Of a stretch of DNA of 16,420 nt, positions 10,342 to 16,420 are shown in pieces. Made by a program: the position numbers and the translations under genes. The stretch is from Cudoniella acicularis (Eukaryota; Ascomycota; Leotiomycetes; Helotiales; Helotiaceae), in the NCBI GenBank assembly GCA_013054445.1, contig JAAMPI010001292.1:1-16420 (forward strand), read 5' to 3'. The notes beneath the pieces were generated by a model. That model saw only the letters and a list, made by a program, of their open reading frames with translations, did not search any database and was not told the DNA's origin. The first letter of the stretch is position 1; each line of letters begins with the position of its first letter.

Positions 10342-11404
10342 ATGGTTGTCTGGGAACGATTGATTCGCTTTGTGGCGACAGATGGACGTGTTCTGCGCGG
10401 CGAGCCAATTCTGCCCCACCAGGATTTCGACCTTGGGCAAACCACTGCGGCGACGAAGCTGAAAGCCAAGGTTATCACCGGCCATGATATTTACGATACT
10501 ACGGGCAGTACCAAGGTCATTGACGAGGTGGTGACGGTAAAGCAATTGCTTGGTCCATTGGCACAAGCAGACGTACCCATTTTGAGATGCGTAGGATTGA
10601 ATTATGCGAAGCATAGTATGTTCCCTTCAGGTAGAAGCCACCTGAAAAAATGGTTGTGCTGACAAGAAAAAATGTAGTTAAGGAAGCAGGCCGAACTCCA
10701 CCACCCTTTCCATTCATCTTCTTCAAGCCCGCGACATGTGTCACCGATCATAATGCAGACGTGGTCATTCCCAAGATTTGTCAAGATGATCAAGCCGACT
10801 ACGAGGGCGAATTTGTATGTGAAGGCCAACCCTCGCACGCCCAACCACAATTGAACTCACAATTAACTTTTTAGTGCCTCGTAATGGGCCGCGATGCAAA
10901 GGATGTGTCAGAAGCAGATGCACTTTCCTACGTTGCTGCATACACGTGTGGAAATGATATCTCTTCTCGGAAATTACAGCGCGATCCTGCTTTGGCTGGT
11001 CGCATCCCGCAATGGGGTTTCAGCAAAGGGTTCGACACATTTGCACCCCTCGGACCTTGTCTGGTTAGCTCGGCATTGATACATGACCCTTCAAAACTAA
11101 AATTGAAAACAATTGTGGATGGGGAAACGCGGCAAGAGGAGGGTGTCGCCGATCTTTTGTTTGGATGTGCTTATTTGATATCCTATTTGAGCACAGGAAC
11201 AACTCTGCAGAAAGGAAGTGTAATCATGACTGGTACCCCAGGAGGTAAGTTTGCCTAGTTCCTTGACATGAAGAAGAATGGCTACTAAAATGGCTAGGTG
11301 TCGGCGCTGGCATGAACCCACCAAGATATCTTGTTCCAGGTAATGTGATGGAGGTCCATATACCTGAAATTGGTACACTCAAGAATAGAGTCAACTTTGC
11401 TTGA
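10342..11404 (+). CDS. Fumarylacetoacetate hydrolase (FAH) family enzyme
   Basis: Members hydrolyse C-C bonds of beta-diketo acids, or decarboxylate or isomerise related ring-cleavage products, using a divalent metal. Four exons: 10342-10615, 10678-10814, 10875-11244 and 11298-11404. The introns (62, 60 and 53 bases) have donors GTATGT, GTATGT and GTAAGT and acceptors GTAG, TTAG and CTAG. The product is 295 residues and complete, as expected for the family's short form. Seen: RCVGLNYAKH at 82-91, PFIFFKP near 103-109, the acidic pair in DYEGEF (E134, E136), D165 in TCGNDISSR, then QWGFSKGFDTFAPLGPC and MTGTPGGVGAGM. E134, E136 and D165 are the expected metal ligands. The start ATG at 10342 has A at -3. 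Its place between a BVMO, a glycosidase and an aldehyde dehydrogenase suggests a catabolic step after ring opening; the substrate is unknown. Confidence 0.93.
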
Positions 11405-11515
11405 GAATCTGCATGTAGCGTCAAATGAAGTCTTCAAGACAATAGAAGAGCGTTGTTAGGTACCAAAAATACTAAAGCACTGGTCCTTCATATTGTCTTT
11501 TCAATTGTGACTCAG

Positions 11516-11701
11516 CTACTCCGGAATCATGACTACCACCCTGCTAGGGACCTGATTCTGCTTCAACTTTTGCAGTAATTCATCCAACTCTTCAAACTTG
11601 TGAACACTTGTGATCGGTACAACCTCGTCTCTCACGGCCATTTCCATCAGCTCATCCAATTCTAGAATTCTGTCGGGCTTTGCCTTCTCACCCCCAAGAA
11701 A
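11516..11701 (-). pseudogene. C-terminal relic of a zinc-type (MDR) alcohol dehydrogenase
   Basis: Reading minus from 11701 to TAG at 11518-11516 gives 61 residues with no start codon that fits. Seen: RILELDELMEMAVRDEVVP, then HKFEELDELLQKLKQNQVPSR and VVVMIPE. This is the usual C-terminal pattern of medium-chain zinc dehydrogenases (helix, V-x-P, F-E-L-x-E, S/G-R-V-V, IP). A TGA at 11704-11702 closes the frame upstream, and I find no nucleotide-binding or zinc-binding part in either direction. It therefore looks like the 3' end of a once full gene of about 350 residues, truncated by deletion or rearrangement. It lies between the FAH and aldehyde dehydrogenase genes, where an alcohol dehydrogenase would make metabolic sense. 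An alternative is an unrecognised upstream exon, which I could not find. Confidence 0.65.
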
Positions 11702-11872
11702 TCATTCGATTGCAAATGAAAATATTCATACCTTAAATCTGGTGAAACGTCCGTCAAGTCACTTGACCCTGTGTTCTTAGGTATCTCCACTGTAATTTGT
11801 ACAAGAGAATGATTGCATGAGGTTGGAACGCGTGCGGGGACGCGGGGAAAGATCGGAAGTGTGATGCTGGAA

Positions 11873-11897
11873 ATGCCGGTCTCTGCCGGACCGGCAT
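11873..11897. promoter_or_regulatory. CCGG-rich inverted repeat upstream of the aldehyde dehydrogenase gene
   Basis: Perfect 8-base arms ATGCCGGT and ACCGGCAT flank the 9-base spacer CTCTGCCGG, about 230 bases before the ATG at 12129. Everted or inverted CGG/CCG triplets are the usual targets of Zn2Cys6 regulators, and such a gene begins at 15334. Binding is inference. Confidence 0.45.
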
Positions 11898-11952
11898 CAC
11901 GGAAGGCAAGCCACGAGGTCGATTATGGCTCTGTCCCGGAACATCTAATCTC

Positions 11953-11965
11953 AGACTCTGAGTCT
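11953..11965. promoter_or_regulatory. Palindrome AGACTCTGAGTCT, bZIP-like half sites
   Basis: Six-base arms AGACTC and GAGTCT flank one T, about 165 bases before the aldehyde dehydrogenase ATG. TGAGTC resembles AP-1/Gcn4 half sites, and a bZIP gene is in the window. Any link is inference; chance is possible. Confidence 0.35.
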
Positions 11966-12128
11966 CTCAGTCTTCCGGTCTCGGGATACCGCCAGGCTCC
12001 AAGGGTGATGGCGCGAGTGCTCAGTTGCCAGAAGGGCTACCGACTAATTTATTCTCATTGTCAGGTTTATATGTTTTGAGCATGTACTGTACCAATGTGC
12101 AAGTTCTCCATGCCATTCTCGCAACAAA

Positions 12129-13688
12129 ATGACAGCGAAAAAGAATATTTTTGTTCCTCTGATCATTGACGGTGTTGATGTTAAGCTCCTGGACGACTCT
12201 CTTACTTTTACGCCAGATAGTTTGAGTGCATCTACGAATACGAATCTAAATGTCATCGCCCAGGGAGCGGACGTTGCGAATTGTCATGCAGCGGTTGACT
12301 CTTGTGCTCGAGCCTTTGAGTCATGGCGCGCAACTCTCTCAGATGCACGGAGAACACTGCTCTTGAGACTGGCAGAGCTTCTCCGATGCAAAAGCGCCGA
12401 GATTCTTCAGATAATAGAGGAGGAAATTCATGCTACGTCTAAATGGGCACACATCAACCTCGAAGAAAGTATCCTGATGATTCAGGAAGCTGCCGCACTG
12501 GTCACATCGTCTAGTCTCGCCGGTTCTATGCCCTCGTCTCAAGATCCTGAGGCTCAGGCTCTCATCTTCGTGGAACCTCTCGGTGTCATCCTCGGGATCG
12601 CTCCATGGAACTCTCCCTTGATTCTTGGCTTCAGAGCTTGCCTCACCCCAATTGCAGCAGGAAATACGGTAATTCTCAAGGGGAGTGAGCTATCACCACG
12701 GATTCATTACTTCATTGCATCTTTGTTTCGAGAAGCTGGTTTCCCCCCAGGTGTTTGTAACTTCATCCTTCATCGCGACGTCGATGCTGCCAACGTTTTC
12801 GAGGAAATCATTGAACGGCATGAAGTACGAAAATGTAATTTCACAGGAAGCACGCCAGTTGGAAGACACATTGCTAGTAAAGCAGCCATGGCGCTGAAAC
12901 CATGTCTCATGGAACTTGGAGGGAAAAACTTCGCTGTGGTCTTCGAGGATGCAGATGTGGAGAAGGCTGCAGAATTGGTGTGTGAAGGTGCTTTTTTGAA
13001 TGTAAGTTCTCTACTACCGATAAATTTTTTCTCAATATGTAGTTGTGATCTCCCATACTGACCAAATCTCAAGAATGGCCAGATATGCATGTCGACGGAT
13101 ACTGTTCTTGTTGCTCAATCCATCTTCACTGAGTTTCGTCAAGCATTGCTTTCCATCATCCAAGACGCTCGACAGGCACCTGAAATCACGCCTCTCATAA
13201 CTGCTAGAGCAGCAGCTCGGGTGCGCCACCTTGTGGCTAACGCCGTGTCCAGCGGTGCGACAGCACACACGATCTTCGGATTCTCAAACTCATCGACAGA
13301 AATGACAAACGGCCCACCGAGCAGGCCCCTTGCAGAGGTACCAGCCACAATCATCGAAGGAGTTCGTCCAAACATGGATATCTCTACCCAAGAGGCTTTC
13401 GGTCCTCTCCTCTGTCTCATGCCAATCGAGTCGCCAGAGGAGGCCATCAAAATCATCAATGCATGCAAATATGGCCTGTCATCCTCCATCCACACTAGAA
13501 GCCATTACCGCGCTCTCCTCCTCTCGAAAAAATTGAAAGTCTCGGCTACGCACGTCAATGGTTCGACGGTCCATGACGAGAGCACTCTGCCTCACGGGGG
13601 TTATGGTGACAGCGGATGGGGCAGATTTGGTGGTCACTGGGGGCTTCTTGAATTTGTGCACACAAAAACGGTCATGATGAATAAGTAG
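12129..13688 (+). CDS. Aldehyde dehydrogenase, salicylaldehyde/vanillin dehydrogenase-like
   Basis: Oxidises an aldehyde to its carboxylic acid with NAD(P)+. Two exons, 12129-13001 and 13074-13688, split by a 72-base intron (donor GTAAGT, acceptor TCAAG) in phase 0, giving 495 residues, the normal family length. Seen: cofactor and active-site Asn in APWNSPL (N161), FTGSTPVGRHIA, catalytic-base region MELGGKNFAVVFEDAD (E262), nucleophile Cys296 in NNGQICMSTD just after the intron, then EAFGPLLCLMP, YGLSSSIHT and HGGYGDSGWGRFGG. All core residues are present, so it should be active. The closest remembered group is fungal and bacterial salicylaldehyde/vanillin dehydrogenases, hence a likely aromatic or small aliphatic aldehyde. 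The ATG at 12129 has an A-rich context. It lies downstream of the FAH gene on the same strand, with a broken alcohol dehydrogenase between them. Confidence 0.95.
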
Positions 13689-13881
13689 AAGCAGATGGTA
13701 AGACTACATAGAAATATAAATGAACTATTGGACGAAATGAATTATTATTTGGACAAGGATAATCAAAAGAACTCATGCTCCTGGCATCTTCCTATAGCTT
13801 CTCCCTAGTGTTAGGGAAAAAGCGATTAATATAATCGAATTTCTTTATTAAAACACGCTCCGCATTAAAACCCCCCTTTTT

Positions 13882-14313
13882 TGTCAACAGGGGGCGCACA
13901 AGCCAACGAGTCTCCCGGGCAACGACTTACTACTCTTTTGGCTTATTTGGCTCGTACGAGCCTTTGTTCTTTCTCTCTTTAGATTATTCTTCTTGTATGT
14001 AGGGAATACCAATTACTTGAGCTTGAACAAAGCTGTGACGGTTTCCTACGTCACATGGCCTAACCGAGCCCCTGGGGGGGTGCTTTTACCCAGGGGTGAT
14101 TTTGCGCATGTGCACGCTCCCCAGCACTACACGTGACCTGTATCATGTATATGTATCGGAGCTCCAACCCCTCACTCTCTCTTCTTCTTTCTTTAGCTTA
14201 GTATCCTCGTCTATAGGCAAATACTACAGGTTCAAGATATTCTCTTCCTTTTTGGATCCTTTCTTCACTTATACTCGTACCGGCCGTCACAAAAGCCTTG
14301 CGAACCCGTGACA
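13882..14313 (+). mobile_element. Candidate degenerate LTR (5' boundary uncertain)
   Basis: The right end reads CCTTGCGAACCCGTGACA (14296-14313), ending in the CA expected of an LTR and nearly identical to the end at 15037. Possible left ends are TGTCAAC at 13882, which pairs with the terminal TGACA, or TGTGACG at 14034. A pyrimidine-rich stretch with CTTTAG precedes the end, as in the second copy. No target-site duplication was confirmed. Confidence 0.42.
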
Positions 14314-14480
14314 TTTTTATTATATATAATAATTATAATAATTTTTTTTTTAAAGAAAAACAATTATATCAATTAATTAATGAAACTCTTTCTAATAAGT
14401 ATAAAATTATTTTAAAATCGTAGATTGAATTATTAACTTATATTAGAATATTAAAATTAATAGCCCTTTAAGTATATCAT
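14314..14480. other. AT-rich island
   Basis: Almost pure A/T sequence with runs such as TTATATATAATAATTATAATAA and a T9 run. It sits directly after one LTR-like end and before another. This is what C-to-T mutated (RIP-like) retroelement interior can look like, but base composition alone cannot prove it. Confidence 0.55.
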
Positions 14481-14550
14481 TTATTTCTTGCCTATTGTGA
14501 AGGGTTAGACCTTAGTATAACACTCGGTCAAGTGACCGTCATTGCCGTGG

Positions 14551-15037
14551 TGTAACGCTCACGTTGCCTAGTGATAGAAGCAGACTTCGTACGCTCGGTT
14601 GGGGGTTCTTAGGGTTCGATTATAAGTCAGGTCGATATCATACGGTGATATCAGAAGTAATGCGTCGTTACTAGTATTAGGTTAAGAATACTATTTGAGC
14701 TGAGCACAAAGCTCCTATATAAGAGGGAAACATCCCTAGCTATATAGTCCTTCGTTCTCAAGGGACCGGTAGGACCGCTCAGGTCCTCAATGGTCCACAG
14801 CGGTCCCACGTGATCTAGAATCACGTGATTATATTTCTCTACTAAGCATGGCTCCTCACCGTCTTGCCTCAGGGCCATGCCTTGATCATGTGTTCGTAAC
14901 ACGTGGCTACCAATACCACTTTATTTGTATACAAACAGTCGTACGGAAGGCAGGGCTCTCCTTCCCCTTCTTTAGTTTTTCCTCTTTGAATATACACCGG
15001 TCTTTTGATTAAACTAAGTCGCTTGCAACCCGTGACA
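14551..15037 (+). mobile_element. Candidate solo LTR, second copy
   Basis: Starts at TGTAACGCTCACG and ends at GCTTGCAACCCGTGACA (15021-15037). The end differs from that at 14313 mainly by one missing G. It contains a promoter-like CTATATAAG at 14715-14723, as expected in an LTR. The rest differs from the 13882-14313 stretch, so the two probably come from related but separate elements. The left boundary is a guess from the TG start. Confidence 0.45.
14772..14827. repeat. Two adjacent perfect inverted repeats with CACGTG E-boxes
   Basis: First repeat: arms GGACCGCT (14772-14779) and AGCGGTCC (14799-14806). Directly abutting it is the second: CACGTGAT (14807-14814), spacer CTAGA, ATCACGTG (14820-14827). 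Each arm pair is perfect. The second contains two CACGTG palindromes, the core site of bHLH factors. They lie inside the proposed LTR downstream of its TATA-like box. Confidence 0.7.
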
Positions 15038-15333
15038 CCTATGAAATGTGAGAGCATACTAAGACCAAAATCTATTAGCGTCCTATTATGCCTCACTTCC
15101 CCATACCTCGACGCCTCCTCGCCTCCACTCACGTGCAGCGATCCCTCGACCACTTTTGGTACAGTACGCTTGCTCACATTAGTACTTTGACTTTGAGCTA
15201 TGGGTCACGCGAAAAGCGACGCGCACACATAACACCCGACCGTTCCCCGCTGGATTGTTTGTAACCCCGAATTCCCGAATTCGCTCGTATGATTCTTGCC
15301 AGTCACTCTACTCTCCAACAAGCCCACAATAAA

Positions 15334-16420
15334 ATGAACTCATGTAGCAACTATACCGACGCCCCCGAATATCCTACGGGTAAGAGGCGGAGAATATCGC
15401 TGGCGTGCAGTGCATGCAGGACCAGAAAATCACGTGTAAGACACCCTCCCTCTGGGGATCTGGGAGCTACGAGCATGTTGCTTGTGTAGCAGTGCTATTG
15501 GGCGCTGCGAGTATTATGAAGATACTAATGGAGACCCCCAAAGTGCGATGGAGTTCGACCCAGATGTTCTGGTTGCGAGGGACTGGACTTTGAATGCATC
15601 TACGTCAACCCTGCATCTGCCTCGAATGCCATTGTTGGGAAGGAATATTTGTCTGACCTGGAAGAGCGTCTGAGGGTTGTCGAACAAGACGTGACAGCCC
15701 TAAAAGCCAAACAAAATAAGCCTCAGCAGCATCCAAGGTTTGAGGAGGAGCTTGGAGAAGGCTCGCGTGAACAAAGAGATGGGTCTCACCTGCAAACCAG
15801 AAACTTACACTCTGAGGAAGTGGAAGTTAACAGCGATGAACTTCAGGATTCGCTCGGTCAGGAAAATGCTGCAGATGGGATGGGCGCCATGGTATTCAGC
15901 GCTGAAGAAGATTGTGGATTCTTTGGTAATACCTGTCAATTTGGCTAAGGCATTGCAGCAAGTTAACAATCCGTACAGGACCATCCTCAAATATCGCGTT
16001 TGCGCGTCATATATCACGCGCGATGGCTCGTACAAGTCAGTCAGCATTTTCTACTGAGGACGGCTTCAGCCCCGGCATACCTCTCGAGAGTGCAGTCATC
16101 AGCATTTCTCAGCCTGCATCACCGTCAGCGAGAAACTCGGCGTTGAGACAAACTGTCAAGACCTTGAATCAAGGCAATGTCAATATATATGCTCTTCCAT
16201 CAGATGCCACAACACGAAACCTAATTGCACGATATTTTGGAGACACTGGCCTTCTATTCCCCTACATATATGAGCAAGCGTTCCTGGATACCTACAACGA
16301 GGTCAAAGCAAACGACTTCACCAAAATTAGGAGGACGTGGCTAGGTCTGTTGAATATGATCATGGCGATGGCAACAAGCACCACTATTGAGAACGGTTTG
16401 AGTGCGGAAAAGCGATCTCA
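15334..16420 (+). CDS. Zn2Cys6 binuclear-cluster transcription factor, partial (C-terminus beyond right edge)
   Basis: A fungal nuclear regulator. Exons 15334-15435, 15544-15925 and 15979 to the edge give 308 whole residues so far. Introns are 108 bases (GTAAGA..AAAG) and 53 bases (GTAATA..ACAG). Seen: a basic run GKRRR, then a perfect CX2CX6CX6CX2CX6C cluster with Cys at 25, 28, 35, 42, 45 and 52; the first intron falls exactly between Arg34 and Cys35. A short coiled coil (YLSDLEERLRVVEQDVTALK) covers 69-88, followed by an acidic linker. The third exon begins the fungal-specific regulatory domain, with SSNIAFARHISRA and later YFGDTGLLFPYIYEQAFLDT. A second in-frame ATG at 15289 would add 15 residues; I prefer 15334 because it has A at -3. 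Full proteins are usually 600-800 residues. It may control the adjacent catabolic genes; that is inference. Confidence 0.93.

Larger units (their letters stand above)
11405..12128. other. Intergenic region holding the dehydrogenase relic and aldehyde dehydrogenase promoter
   Basis: Apart from the relic at 11516-11701, a minus-strand frame at about 11922-11731 is free of stops and reads ITVEIPKNTGSSDLTDVSPD near its end. It looks coding but matches no family I can name and is out of phase with the relic. The right half holds the promoter of the aldehyde dehydrogenase gene and two palindromic motifs at 11873-11897 and 11953-11965. Confidence 0.55.
13689..15333. other. Gene-free region with AT-rich island and LTR debris
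   Basis: About 1.6 kb without a supportable gene. Open frames are short and have no motifs. It contains two stretches ending in nearly the same LTR-like sequence (14313 and 15037), an AT-rich block at about 14314-14480 between them, and a strong nested palindrome at 14772-14827. The last 300 bases should include the promoter of the Zn2Cys6 gene. Confidence 0.65.

Noticed and set aside
14608..14630. tRNA-like GGTTCGATTAT
   Set aside because: No matching A box or cloverleaf arms; it falls inside the LTR-like stretch.
15405..15673. Frames through the Zn2Cys6 intron as an alternative protein
   Set aside because: The perfect six-cysteine cluster and coiled coil are only restored by splicing 15436-15543; the other frames stop soon after.

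Overview
The window looks like an accessory segment of a filamentous ascomycete (Pezizomycotina) nuclear chromosome. The reasons are many short spliceosomal introns of about 46-137 bases with GT..AG ends, fungus-specific regulator families (bZIP with a DUF3425-type C-terminus, and Zn2Cys6), a secreted GH106-like hydrolase of the fungal type, and scattered LTR-like debris. A Leotiomycete-like host is my guess only.

Layout, left to right: (1) minus strand 1414-1, the N-terminal 333 residues of a Baeyer-Villiger monooxygenase, cut by the window edge; (2) minus strand 3910-1992, a complete four-exon bZIP regulator; (3) a roughly 2 kb gap with a small tandem repeat at 4391-4530; (4) plus strand 5897-9501, a ten-exon secreted glycoside hydrolase with one doubtful splice or frameshift point near 7394-7446; (5) a gap with a possible solo LTR at 9729-9922; (6) plus strand 10342-11404, a four-exon fumarylacetoacetate-hydrolase family enzyme; (7) minus strand 11701-11516, the C-terminal relic of a zinc alcohol dehydrogenase; (8) plus strand 12129-13688, a two-exon aldehyde dehydrogenase of the salicylaldehyde/vanillin type; (9) a 1.6 kb gap with an AT-rich island and two LTR-like 3' ends; (10) plus strand from 15334, the N-terminal part of a Zn2Cys6 regulator, cut by the right edge. 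Most of these genes appear only as fragmented open frames, so the exon structures here were worked out by hand from frame, splice signals and family motifs.

Taken together the enzymes suggest a catabolic cluster. A secreted glycosidase would free an aglycone. A BVMO would convert a ketone to an ester or lactone. Alcohol and aldehyde dehydrogenases would oxidise side-chain fragments, and an FAH-type enzyme would cleave a C-C bond after ring opening. Two regulators of different families flank or sit inside the set. The substrate is not shown by the sequence; a plant phenolic or acetophenone-type glycoside is a reasonable hypothesis. The alcohol dehydrogenase relic suggests the cluster has been eroding or rearranging.
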